A stretch of DNA of 35,951 bases, taken from contig NZ_BOON01000073.1 in assembly GCF_016863255.1 (NCBI RefSeq), forward strand, positions 1 through 35,951, written 5' to 3'. Below, in pieces: positions 15,187 through 22,705 of this stretch (position 1 is the first letter of the stretch; every line of letters starts with the position of its first letter). The stretch comes from Planosporangium mesophilum (lineage in GTDB: Bacteria > Actinomycetota > Actinomycetes > Mycobacteriales > Micromonosporaceae). The notes beneath the pieces were generated by a model. It had not been told where the DNA came from, searched no databases, and saw nothing but the letters and a program-made list of their open reading frames with translations. Made by a program: the position numbers and the translations under genes.

Positions 15187-18100
15187 GTGACGTTCCTGGC
15201 CAGACTCAGCCTCGCCAACCGCGGCGTCGTGGCGCTGATGGCGATCATCGTGGCCGCGTTCGGCCTCTTCACGGTCCCGCGGCTCAAGCAGCAGCTCTTC
15301 CCGTCCCTGCAGTTCCCCGCGGCGTCCGTCGCGGCGTCCTATCCGGGTGCCGCACCCGACGTGGTGGAGCAGCAGGTCACGGTGCCGATCGAGGAGCAGG
15401 TGCGCGGCGTGCCGGGCGTCTCGGGGGTCACCTCGACCTCGAAGGAGGGCTCGGCGACGGTGCAGGTCCAGTTCGAGTACGGCACCGACGTCGCCGCCGC
15501 GGTGCGCGGCATCCAGGACGCGGTCACCCAGGTCTCCGGGCAGCTCCCGTCGCCGGTCACCACGCGGGTGGTCGCCGGCAGCACCGACGACATCCCGGTG
15601 GTGCAGCTCGCGGTCGGATCGACCGGCGACCAGCAGCAGCTCGCCGACAGGATCAACAAATCGGTACTGCCGGTGCTCACCGGCATCGACGGCGTCAACC
15701 AGGCGAGCCTGCAGGGCACCCGCGACAAGGTCGTCACGATCAGGCCCGACCAGGCGAGACTGTCGGCCGCCGGGCTGACCGCGGCCTCGATCACCTCGGC
15801 GCTGACGGCCAGCGGCGCGCCGGTGCCCGCCGGCTCCCTGACCAGCGGGGACAAGACTTTGACCGTACAGGTCGGCAGTCGGCTCGCCTCGGTGGACGAC
15901 ATTCGCAACCTGTACCTGGCGCCGGCGCCGGCGACCGCGACCGCGACCGCGACCGGAGCCGGCGGCCAGGGGCGCACCGGCCCGACCACCCCGGGCGGCG
16001 CGCAGCCGAGCCCCGGCACGGAGCAGAGTCCGGGCGTCCAGCCGAGCCCGAGCGCCAGCCGGGCCGCCACGCCGGTACGCCTCGGTGACGTCGCCACCGT
16101 GACCGACGACTACGCCCCGGCCACGTCGTTGACGCGTACCAACGGCAAGCCGAGTCTCGGCGTCGCCGTCACGCAGCGCTCCGACGGCAACGCCGTGTCG
16201 ATCTCGCACGCCGTACGCGACAGGCTGCCGGAGCTGACCCGCGCGCTCGGCGGCGACGCCCAGCTCACCGTCGTCTACGACCAGGCGCCGTACGTGGAGC
16301 GGTCGATCCGCGGGCTGACCACGGAGGGGCTGCTGGGGCTGGCGATGGCGGTCCTGGTCATCCTGATGTTCCTGTCGTCGGTGCGCTCGACGCTGGTGAC
16401 GGCCGTGTCGATCCCGCTCTCCGTGGTGATCGCGCTGATCGGGCTGGCCGCCGGCGGGTACTCGTTGAACATCCTGACCCTCGGGGCGCTGACCATCGCG
16501 GTCGGCCGGGTCGTCGACGACTCGATCGTTGTCGGAGAGAACATCAAGCGCCACCTCGGGTACGGCGAGGACAAGACAGACGCGATTCTCACCGGCGTCC
16601 GCGAGGTCGCCGGCGCGGTCACGGCCTCCACCCTCACCACCGTCGCGGTGTTCCTTCCGATCGCCTTCGTCGGTGGCCTGGTCGGGCAGCTCTTCAGCTC
16701 GTTCGCCGTCACGGTCGTGATCGCGCTGCTCGCCTCGCTGCTGGTCGCGTTGACCGTGATCCCCGTCCTCGGGTACTGGTTCCTCAAGCCGTCGCCGCAC
16801 TCGGGCGACGCCGAGGCGTTCCGCGCCGGGGTGGAGGCGCGCGAGCGCAACGGTGTCCTGCAACGGGCGTACCTTCCGGTGGTCGGCTGGGCCACCCGGC
16901 ACCGCGGGTCCACCATGGCGGTGGCGCTGCTGATCCTCGCCGGCACGTTCGCGCTGGTGCCGTTGCTGAAGACGAACTTCCTGGACTCGTCCGGCCAGAA
17001 CACGTTCAACCTGACCCAGACCATGCCGGTCAGTACCAGTCTGGACACGACCGACGCGGCGGCCGGGAAGGTCGAAGGGGTGCTGGCCGGGTTCCGCGAG
17101 ATCCAGGCCTACCAGGTGAGCGTGGGTGGCCGGGCGGGGTTCAGCTTCGGCGCGGCGCCCAGCCCGAACACCGCCAGCTATTCGATCACCGTTAAGGACG
17201 GCACCGACCTCACGAGGCTGCAGAACACGGTCCGGGCCAGGATCGGTCGCCTCACCGGCGTGGGCGAGGTGTCGGTCAACGCCGGACGCGGCGGATACAA
17301 CTCCAACGGCCTGCAGGTGACCGTGCGGGCCGCCGACCCGCAGGTGCTCTCCCGCGCCGCCGAGCAGGTACGCCGGGCGATGGCCGCCGTCCCCGGCGCC
17401 ACCGACGTCACCAGCGACCTCACCGAGAGCACGCCGCGCATCCAGGTACGGGTCAGGTCCGACCGGGCGGCGCAGTACGGGCTGAACCAGGTGGTGATCG
17501 GCCAACTGGTGACCCAGGCCCTCCGGGGCAGCGCCGTTACCCAGGTGACGATCGACGGCACGACCCGCGACGTCGTGCTCCAGGGCGGCGCGGCGCCGGT
17601 GGACCTGGACGGGGTCAGGGCGCTGACGGTCGGATCGGCGGCCGGGCCGGTGCGGCTCGACGAGGTGGCCGAGGTTTCGCAGGTGCCCGGCCCGGTGCAG
17701 ATCAGCCGGGTCGACGGCGCCCGCAGCGCGACCGTCAGCGGCACCGCGGCCGGCAGCGACACCGGAGTCGCCAGCCGCGACCTGCGCACCCGACTGTCCG
17801 CGCTGAAGCTCCCGGCCGGCGCGGCGTACGAGATCGGTGGCGTGACGGCCAGCCAGTCCAGCGCGTTCGGCGATCTCGGCCTCGCGCTGGTGGCCGCGAT
17901 CGCGATCGTCTTCCTGATCATGGTCGCTACGTTCCGCAGCCTGGTCCAGCCGCTGCTGCTGCTGGTCTCGATCCCGTTCGCGGCGACCGGCGCGCTGGGC
18001 CTGCTCCTGGCCACCGACACGGCCCTGGGAGTACCCGCCCTGATCGGCGCGCTGATGCTGGTCGGCATCGTCGTCACCAACGCGATCGTGCTGATGGATC

Positions 18101-18450
18101 TGATCAACCAGTACCGGCGACAGGGGATGAGCGTCGCCGACGCCGTGGTCGAGGGCGGCCGGCGCCGCCTGCGGCCGATCCTCATGACCGCGTTCGCGAC
18201 GATCTTCGCGCTGCTCCCGATGGCGCTCGGCCTCACCGGTGAGGGCGGGTTCATCTCCAAACCGCTGGCCGTCGTGGTGATCGGGGGACTGCTCAGTTCG
18301 ACGCTGCTGACGCTGGTCCTGGTGCCGACGCTCTACACCGCCGTGGAGATCCGCAAGGAGCGACGGCCCGTCTCCTCCCGTGACGACGGAAACTTTTCCG
18401 CGCCGGAACACGGAGAACCTTCCGTGATCATGGGTAGGGAGAGTTCATGA
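15187..18450 (+). CDS. RND-superfamily efflux permease (HAE1/AcrB-like)
   Basis: 1087 aa, a full-length RND pump with 12 membrane helices and two large extracytoplasmic loops. The helix-4 motif GRVVDDSIVVGEN carries the proton-relay pair Asp444-Asp445. The first porter loop starts as FPSLQFPAASVAASYPGAAPDVVEQQV, as in AcrB. An unusual Ala/Thr/Pro/Ser-rich linker is inserted at about residues 246-298 of that loop and includes four GCGACC DNA repeats. No membrane-fusion or outer-membrane partner is nearby, which fits a Gram-positive host. The GTG at 15187 has CATTGT 6 nt upstream; the open frame before it is antisense to xth. The last 20 or so residues are encoded by a palindromic repeat (copy C), and the stop overlaps the next start as ATGA. 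Substrate unknown. Confidence 0.92.
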   Translation: MTFLARLSLANRGVVALMAIIVAAFGLFTVPRLKQQLFPSLQFPAASVAASYPGAAPDVVEQQVTVPIEEQVRGVPGVSGVTSTSKEGSATVQVQFEYGTDVAAAVRGIQDAVTQVSGQLPSPVTTRVVAGSTDDIPVVQLAVGSTGDQQQLADRINKSVLPVLTGIDGVNQASLQGTRDKVVTIRPDQARLSAAGLTAASITSALTASGAPVPAGSLTSGDKTLTVQVGSRLASVDDIRNLYLAPAPATATATATGAGGQGRTGPTTPGGAQPSPGTEQSPGVQPSPSASRAATPVRLGDVATVTDDYAPATSLTRTNGKPSLGVAVTQRSDGNAVSISHAVRDRLPELTRALGGDAQLTVVYDQAPYVERSIRGLTTEGLLGLAMAVLVILMFLSSVRSTLVTAVSIPLSVVIALIGLAAGGYSLNILTLGALTIAVGRVVDDSIVVGENIKRHLGYGEDKTDAILTGVREVAGAVTASTLTTVAVFLPIAFVGGLVGQLFSSFAVTVVIALLASLLVALTVIPVLGYWFLKPSPHSGDAEAFRAGVEARERNGVLQRAYLPVVGWATRHRGSTMAVALLILAGTFALVPLLKTNFLDSSGQNTFNLTQTMPVSTSLDTTDAAAGKVEGVLAGFREIQAYQVSVGGRAGFSFGAAPSPNTASYSITVKDGTDLTRLQNTVRARIGRLTGVGEVSVNAGRGGYNSNGLQVTVRAADPQVLSRAAEQVRRAMAAVPGATDVTSDLTESTPRIQVRVRSDRAAQYGLNQVVIGQLVTQALRGSAVTQVTIDGTTRDVVLQGGAAPVDLDGVRALTVGSAAGPVRLDEVAEVSQVPGPVQISRVDGARSATVSGTAAGSDTGVASRDLRTRLSALKLPAGAAYEIGGVTASQSSAFGDLGLALVAAIAIVFLIMVATFRSLVQPLLLLVSIPFAATGALGLLLATDTALGVPALIGALMLVGIVVTNAIVLMDLINQYRRQGMSVADAVVEGGRRRLRPILMTAFATIFALLPMALGLTGEGGFISKPLAVVVIGGLLSSTLLTLVLVPTLYTAVEIRKERRPVSSRDDGNFSAPEHGEPSVIMGRESS
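15931..15954 (+). repeat. Four GCGACC hexamers in the RND linker
   Basis: Perfect 4x tandem hexamer coding alternating Ala-Thr in the low-complexity linker of the RND protein. Copy number could change in frame by slippage. Confidence 0.85.
18379..18432. repeat. Palindromic repeat, copy C (inside the RND 3' end)
   Basis: Degenerate copy with core TCCGCGCCGGAACACGG. Outer arms CGTGA / TCATG pair with one wobble; inner arms ACGGAA (18386-18391) and TTCCGT (18420-18425) pair perfectly. In copy A the same positions read GCGGAG and CTCCGC, so two pairs changed on both sides. It lies in coding sequence for the last residues of the RND protein. Confidence 0.75.
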
Positions 18451-18743
18451 CCACGCCGGCCTGCATCCATCTCACCAAGGCACGCCCCGACGTCACGCCG
18501 GCCGCCGACGGTTGCCAGGAGTGCCTGGCGAGCGGCAGCGCATGGGTACACCTCCGTCTCTGCATGACCTGCGGGCATGTGGGGTGCTGCGACAGTTCGC
18601 CCAACCGGCACGCCCGGCTCCATTTCCACACCACCGGGGACCCGCTCGTGCAGTCCTTCGAACCGGGGGAGGACTGGTGGTGGTGCTACGCCGACGAGGT
18701 GGCGTTCGAGGTCGAAGGAGCCCCCTCGTACTCGCACCCCTGA
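18447..18743 (+). CDS. UBP-type zinc-finger protein
   Basis: 98 aa, made up almost wholly of a zf-UBP domain, known in eukaryotes for binding the ubiquitin C terminus and in bacteria of unknown role. Metal ligands are evident: CIHL, CQEC, CMTCGHVGCCD, then NRHARLHFHTTGDP, with the conserved aromatic stretch EDWWWCYAD. The ATG overlaps the RND stop (ATGA), with GGTAGGGAG as ribosome site inside the RND 3' end, so it is translationally coupled to the pump. Nothing in the sequence shows whether it acts with the pump. NAD kinase follows after 25 bp but appears to have its own promoter. Confidence 0.9.
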   Translation: MTTPACIHLTKARPDVTPAADGCQECLASGSAWVHLRLCMTCGHVGCCDSSPNRHARLHFHTTGDPLVQSFEPGEDWWWCYADEVAFEVEGAPSYSHP

Positions 18744-18756
18744 ACAGGCCGGGCCG

Positions 18757-18762
18757 TACAGT
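18757..18762 (+). promoter_or_regulatory. Putative -10 element of nadK (leaderless)
   Basis: TACAGT, a full TAnnnT match, 6 nt before the ATG at 18769, which has no ribosome site. It suggests a separate nadK promoter although the genes upstream run the same way. Confidence 0.5.
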
Positions 18763-18768
18763 GACGTA

Positions 18769-19632
18769 ATGGGCCTGGTACACACGGTCGGCCTGGTACT
18801 GCATCCACGCCGTGACTCGGCGGACGCGATCGAGACGATCCTGAACTGGGCGCGCGGGCGGGACGTGACCGTGCTCGGCCTGCGTGACGAGGTCGACCGT
18901 ATCGCCTGCGACGCGGTCGCCGTCGACCCGGATGAACTGGTGGACCGCTCGCAGCTGCTGGTCAGCCTCGGTGGCGACGGGACGATGTTGCGCACGATGC
19001 GGCTGGCCGAGGGGCGCAAGACTCCGATCCTCGGGGTCAACGTCGGCCGGCTCGGCTTCCTCGCGGAGATCGACGTGCCCGACCTGCCTGGGGCGCTGAC
19101 CGCCATCGACGAGAACAAGTACACGGTCGAGCCGCGCCTGGCGGTGTCGACCGTGCTCCCCGACGGCGAGAAGGTCATCGCGTTCAACGACATCGCGCTG
19201 GTCCGGATACCCGGCGACCGCATGGCGGCGGTCGGCATCACCGTGGAGGGGCACCGGTTCGTGCAGTACGCGGCGGATGCCGTCATCGTCTCCACCCCGA
19301 CCGGCTCCACGGCGTACAGTTTCTCCGCCGGCGGCCCGATCGTTTCCCCCACTGTGGAGGGTCTGCTCGTCGGAGCGTCCTCGGCGCACTCGTCGTTCAA
19401 TCGATCCCTGTTGCTCTCGCTCGACGAGCGGCTGGAACTCGACGTACTACCCACCAGCGGCCGGCTCGCCGTGGAGGTTGACGGCCCCGTGCGCGGGTAC
19501 GTGAACGCCGGCGACAGTCTGTTGATCAAGCCGTTGCCGGGCGCCGCACGGGTGGTTCGGCTCGGCCAGACCACGTTCTACGAACGCGCGCGACGCAAGT
19601 TGCGGGTCAACGGAAGCGCCGAAGTCGAGTAA
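18769..19632 (+). CDS. nadK: NAD kinase
   Basis: 287 aa. It phosphorylates NAD to NADP with ATP or polyphosphate. The GGDGT motif of the diacylglycerol/NAD kinase fold is at 68-72 (SLGGDGTML), followed by GVNVGRLGFLAE, the AFNDIALVR segment in place of the more usual NE, and the STPTGSTAYSFSAGGPIV active-site loop. Length is normal for the actinobacterial enzyme. The ATG at 18769 follows TACAGT by 6 nt and has no Shine-Dalgarno, so it is probably leaderless; the longer frame to 18577 overlaps the zinc-finger gene. In many actinobacteria nadK sits with recN and a tlyA-like gene. Here it does not, and instead a GNAT gene follows after 22 bp. Confidence 0.95.
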   Translation: MGLVHTVGLVLHPRRDSADAIETILNWARGRDVTVLGLRDEVDRIACDAVAVDPDELVDRSQLLVSLGGDGTMLRTMRLAEGRKTPILGVNVGRLGFLAEIDVPDLPGALTAIDENKYTVEPRLAVSTVLPDGEKVIAFNDIALVRIPGDRMAAVGITVEGHRFVQYAADAVIVSTPTGSTAYSFSAGGPIVSPTVEGLLVGASSAHSSFNRSLLLSLDERLELDVLPTSGRLAVEVDGPVRGYVNAGDSLLIKPLPGAARVVRLGQTTFYERARRKLRVNGSAEVE

Positions 19633-19654
19633 GCCCTTCGTGAAAGGCGGCAAC

Positions 19655-19987
19655 GTGTCCGACATGAGAATCGTCCACAACCCCGAACTGTCGCGTTACG
19701 AGGTGCGTATCGACGGCCGGGTGGCCGGCTTCACGCAGTACCGGCGGGCACCCAGAACCGTCGACTTCACCCACACCGAGGTCTACCCGGAGTTCGAGGG
19801 GCAGGGCCTGGGCAGCAAGCTGGCGGCCGGCGCCCTCGACGCCGTACGCGCCGGAGGTGACCGGGCCGTCGCAAGCTGCCCCTTCATCTCGACCTACATC
19901 AAGCGCCACCCCGAGTACGCTGACCTCGTCACCGGGCCCGAACGCGCGACGGGCTCCGGCCCGGCCAGGGTGTCGTCAGCCAATTGA
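19655..19987 (+). CDS. GNAT-like N-acetyltransferase (YidJ/YjdJ family)
   Basis: 110 aa. Small single-domain N-acetyltransferase-like protein: DFTHTEVYPEFEGQGLGSKLAAGALD is the acetyl-CoA loop and helix, and ASCPFISTYIKRHPEYADLV is the highly conserved end of this family. Human GNAT family member NATD1/GTLF3B and bacterial YjdJ share this form; substrates are unknown. The GTG at 19655 is chosen because AAAGGCGG sits about 5 nt upstream; a GTG at 19640 and an ATG at 19664 are alternatives. It follows nadK by 22 bp and is probably co-transcribed with it. The last 15 residues (ERATGSGPARVSSAN) extend past the family's usual end. Confidence 0.85.
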   Translation: MSDMRIVHNPELSRYEVRIDGRVAGFTQYRRAPRTVDFTHTEVYPEFEGQGLGSKLAAGALDAVRAGGDRAVASCPFISTYIKRHPEYADLVTGPERATGSGPARVSSAN

Positions 19988-19998
19988 CGAGGGTGTAC

Positions 19999-20091
19999 AT
20001 GAACCGAACAAGAATCAGCAACGTCGACGACGACCCGTCCGGTTCCCGGCGGGTCGTCGGCGTCTGTGGCGCCTCGCCGGTACGGCCGTGA
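19999..20091 (+). CDS. Possible 30-aa leader peptide of the MFS exporter
   Basis: Short frame MNRTRISNVDDDPSGSRRVV... ending RP, preceded by GAGGGTG at about 6 nt. Its TGA overlaps the MFS GTG start as GTGA. Inside it lies a perfect 10-bp inverted repeat (CGACGACCCG 20028-20037 / CGGGTCGTCG 20050-20059, loop 12 nt). The layout would suit translational coupling or attenuation of a drug-exporter gene. No homology is known to me. It may be chance. Confidence 0.35.
   Translation: MNRTRISNVDDDPSGSRRVVGVCGASPVRP
20028..20059 (+). promoter_or_regulatory. Hairpin upstream of the DHA2 MFS gene
   Basis: 10-bp perfect stem with a 12-nt loop, 29 bp before the MFS GTG and 41 bp after the GNAT stop. It could end the nadK-GNAT transcript or act as an attenuator. 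No T-tract follows it. Confidence 0.5.
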
Positions 20092-21545
20092 CGGCGGCGG
20101 TCCGGTACGCGAGTCGACGGGGACGGTGGGTTCTGCTCGCCACCGTGCTCGGCTCGGGGTTGGCCGCCATCGACGCGACCGTCGTCGGCATCGCGTTGCC
20201 GGCGGTCGGTCGCGAGTTCTCCGTCGGGCTGGACCGTCTCCAGTGGATCGTTACCGGGTACACCCTCACGCTCGCCGGTTTCCTGCTCGTCGGCGGCGCC
20301 CTGGGCGACCGGTACGGTCGCCGCCGGGTCTTCGTCGTGGGCGTGGTCTGGTTCGCCGTCGCCTCGCTGCTGTGCGGACTGGCCCCGAACGCCACCACTC
20401 TGATCGCCGCGCGGGCCCTCCAGGGCGTCGGCGCCGCCCTGCTCACGCCGAGCAGCCTGGCGATCATCGAGGCCACGTTCGCCCCGACCGACCGGTCCCG
20501 GGCCATCGGGGCCTGGTCCGGTCTGGGCGGCCTGGCCATCGCGATCGGGCCGTTCGTCGGCGGCTGGCTCATCGCCGCGGTGTCCTGGCGGTACATCTTC
20601 CTCATCAACCTGCCGCTGGCGGTGGCGGTCATCTGGGTCTGCCTGCGGCATGTACCCGAGACCCGCGACGCCGCGGCCGGCCGCATCGATCTCGTCGGCG
20701 GCCTGCTCGTCACGGCGTCCCTGCTCGGACTCTGCTATGGGCTCACCGAGGGCTCGGTGCTCGGCTGGGGCTCGGCCCCGGTGGTCGGTGCGCTGGTCGC
20801 GGGCGCCGTCGCGCTGGCGGCGTTCGTGGCGTGGGAGCGCCGGGTCAACCACCCGCTGCTGCCGCTGGGCCTGTTCGCCAACCGCCGGTTCACCGGTACG
20901 AACGCGGTCACGTTCATCGTGTACGGGGCCCTCGGCGCGGTGCTGTTCCTGCTGCCGATCCAGTTGCAGCAGGTCAGGGGGTACAGCGCGGTGGCGGCGG
21001 GCACCGCACTGCTGCCGGTCACCGTGATCATGTTGCTGCTGTCGGCGCGGTCGGGGGCGCTGGCCAGCCGGATCGGCCCCCGGCCGCAGATGGCCGTCGG
21101 CCCGCTGCTCGTCGCCGCGGGCATCGTCCTGCTCGGCCGGGCCGGTACCGAGGGCAGCTACCTCACCCGGGTCCTGCCCGCCGTCGTGGTGTTCGGGCTG
21201 GGCCTGGCCACCACCGTCGCGCCGCTGACCGCGACCGCGCTCGGCTCGGTACCGCCGGAGCGGTCCGGTATCGCGTCCGCGATCAACAACGACGTGGCCC
21301 GCGCCGGCGCGCTGATCGCGATCGCGGTCCTGCCGGCCGCCGCCGGGATCGGGGGGTTGACCTATCTGCACCCGGCGGAGTTCGCCGCCGGGTTCCGGGT
21401 CGCGTGTTACCTCGCCGCCGCCGGCTGCGTGGCCGGTGGCCTGCTCGCCGTCGCGACGGTCGGGCGGCGGGAGCCGCGCCGGCCCTCGTGTGAGGAGTAC
21501 CAGTGCGGCTTGGACGCGCCGCCGCTGCGCTCGTCCGGGAGCTGA
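20088..21545 (+). CDS. MFS drug exporter, DHA2 (14-helix) family
   Basis: 485 aa with 14 predicted helices. The DHA2 signatures are clear: AAIDATVVGIALPAVGREF (motif D1 region), DRYGRRRVFVVG between helices 2 and 3 (motif A), the GPFVGGWLIAAVSWRYIFLINLP motif C with the conserved WR, and PPERSGIASAINNDVARAG late in the protein. Such proton antiporters export cationic drugs or natural products. The GTG at 20088 begins the protein 13 residues before helix 1 and overlaps the stop of a short upstream frame; the open frame back to 19857 overlaps the GNAT gene. The stop is only 4 bp from the stop of the convergent membrane protein. No TetR or MarR regulator is adjacent. Confidence 0.88.
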   Translation: MTAAVRYASRRGRWVLLATVLGSGLAAIDATVVGIALPAVGREFSVGLDRLQWIVTGYTLTLAGFLLVGGALGDRYGRRRVFVVGVVWFAVASLLCGLAPNATTLIAARALQGVGAALLTPSSLAIIEATFAPTDRSRAIGAWSGLGGLAIAIGPFVGGWLIAAVSWRYIFLINLPLAVAVIWVCLRHVPETRDAAAGRIDLVGGLLVTASLLGLCYGLTEGSVLGWGSAPVVGALVAGAVALAAFVAWERRVNHPLLPLGLFANRRFTGTNAVTFIVYGALGAVLFLLPIQLQQVRGYSAVAAGTALLPVTVIMLLLSARSGALASRIGPRPQMAVGPLLVAAGIVLLGRAGTEGSYLTRVLPAVVVFGLGLATTVAPLTATALGSVPPERSGIASAINNDVARAGALIAIAVLPAAAGIGGLTYLHPAEFAAGFRVACYLAAAGCVAGGLLAVATVGRREPRRPSCEEYQCGLDAPPLRSSGS

Positions 21546-21549
21546 ATTC

Positions 21550-22542
21550 TCAGGCGTTCGCAAGCTCCTGGGCCAGGACGCCGGTGTGCAGCGGCTCCCG
21601 GCGCGCCCGCTCGTCGGCGTACGTGGTCAGGGTGAGCGGGGCGGTCACGACGCCGAGCGCGGCGTTCACCACGATGCCGAAGAGAGTGGAGATGACGGTG
21701 GTGGCGACCAACGGGCCGGTGACCCCGGGCGACGCGGCTCCCACGGCGTTCAGGATCGCACCGAACACGACGGCGACAAGCGAGGCCGCGATGCCCAACC
21801 CGACGATGGTGGCGACGCGAGCCAAGGCCGCGCCGGCGTCGGCGTGGAAGAGCTTGAAGCAGCGCGCGATCACTCCGCCGCGTTCGAACAGCACCACCGC
21901 CGGCAGTACCAGGAACACCGCCGCGAAGTAGAACGCGGGAACGATGCACGCGAACACGCCGGCGATAAGTATCAGCCCGGCGAGCAGTCCCCACCCGATC
22001 AGCGGGAACACCCGTCGGAGCGCGCCGCGCAGGGCATCGCCGACGGCCGGCCGCCCGCCGGTCACCGCCACCACGAGCAGGCGCATGCCGGCGAGCTGGA
22101 CCGCGACCGCGGCGAGAGCGGCGATTATCGCGCCGACGGCTCCGAGGATCATCCAGGGCAGCGCGCTGCCGAACGCCTGCGTCGCCTGCTCCGGGCTCAA
22201 CTGTGAACCGCTGTCCAGGTGCCGGGACCCGAGCGCCTGTGCGACAGCGGTGGGGACCTCCACCACCAGTGCCACGGCCGCGGCGATCAGTTGCAGCATC
22301 AGCAGCGGCCGCCAGTATGCCCGGACGAGCCAGATGTTGCGCTGCCACCAGCCGGCGTAGTCCGGGCTGATCAGCGGGTCGGACGGGTCCGCGAACGAGA
22401 TCGGCGGCGGGCCGTAGTGACCGGCCGGCGGCACCTGGTACCCCGAGGGCGCCTGATGACCGGGCGGGGGCTCGTACCCGGACGGCGGGACCGGCCCGGG
22501 CGGCGGCGCCGGGGATTCGGGCGGCGGGGGCGGCTCGGACAT
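21550..22542 (-). CDS. Integral membrane protein with GPDPase-like membrane domain
   Basis: 330 aa. Residues 1-50 are a Pro/Gly/Tyr-rich cytosolic tail. From about residue 65 come six or so hydrophobic helices with the layout of the glycerophosphodiester phosphodiesterase membrane domain family (DYAGWWQRNIWLVRAYWRPLLMLQLIAAAV, later VLPAVVLFERGGVIARCFKLFHADAGAAL). The soluble phosphodiesterase domain is absent, as is normal for this actinobacterial family of unknown function. The ATG at 22542 has GGGAGG 5 nt upstream. It converges on the MFS exporter with 4 bp between stops, too little for a terminator between them. Confidence 0.82.
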   Translation of the reverse strand: MSEPPPPPESPAPPPGPVPPSGYEPPPGHQAPSGYQVPPAGHYGPPPISFADPSDPLISPDYAGWWQRNIWLVRAYWRPLLMLQLIAAAVALVVEVPTAVAQALGSRHLDSGSQLSPEQATQAFGSALPWMILGAVGAIIAALAAVAVQLAGMRLLVVAVTGGRPAVGDALRGALRRVFPLIGWGLLAGLILIAGVFACIVPAFYFAAVFLVLPAVVLFERGGVIARCFKLFHADAGAALARVATIVGLGIAASLVAVVFGAILNAVGAASPGVTGPLVATTVISTLFGIVVNAALGVVTAPLTLTTYADERARREPLHTGVLAQELANA

Positions 22543-22670
22543 GGATCCTCCCGGATCGTGGAAGCGATTGATTCTCCCTGCGATCGACGCCCGTCACAAT
22601 CCTCCGGACAGCCACTTTGACGATCATGGCTCGGTCACCTGCGAGTGTGATGTGGCCGGCAATTTCCCAC

Positions 22671-22676
22671 TAATTT
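22671..22676 (+). promoter_or_regulatory. Putative -10 element of the TauE/SafE gene
   Basis: TAATTT, a TAnnnT match in a locally AT-rich spot, 29 bp before the ATG at 22706. The -35 is weak. Confidence 0.3.
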
Positions 22677-22705
22677 GGGGGGTTTGATGGACAAGTGCGG
22701 CAGGC

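Noticed and set aside
14326-18411. 1361-codon open frame on the minus strand, antisense to the RND gene
   Set aside because: Only its last 256 codons (exonuclease III) show protein motifs. The rest is the complement of a GC-rich coding sequence and stays open because of third-position G/C bias.
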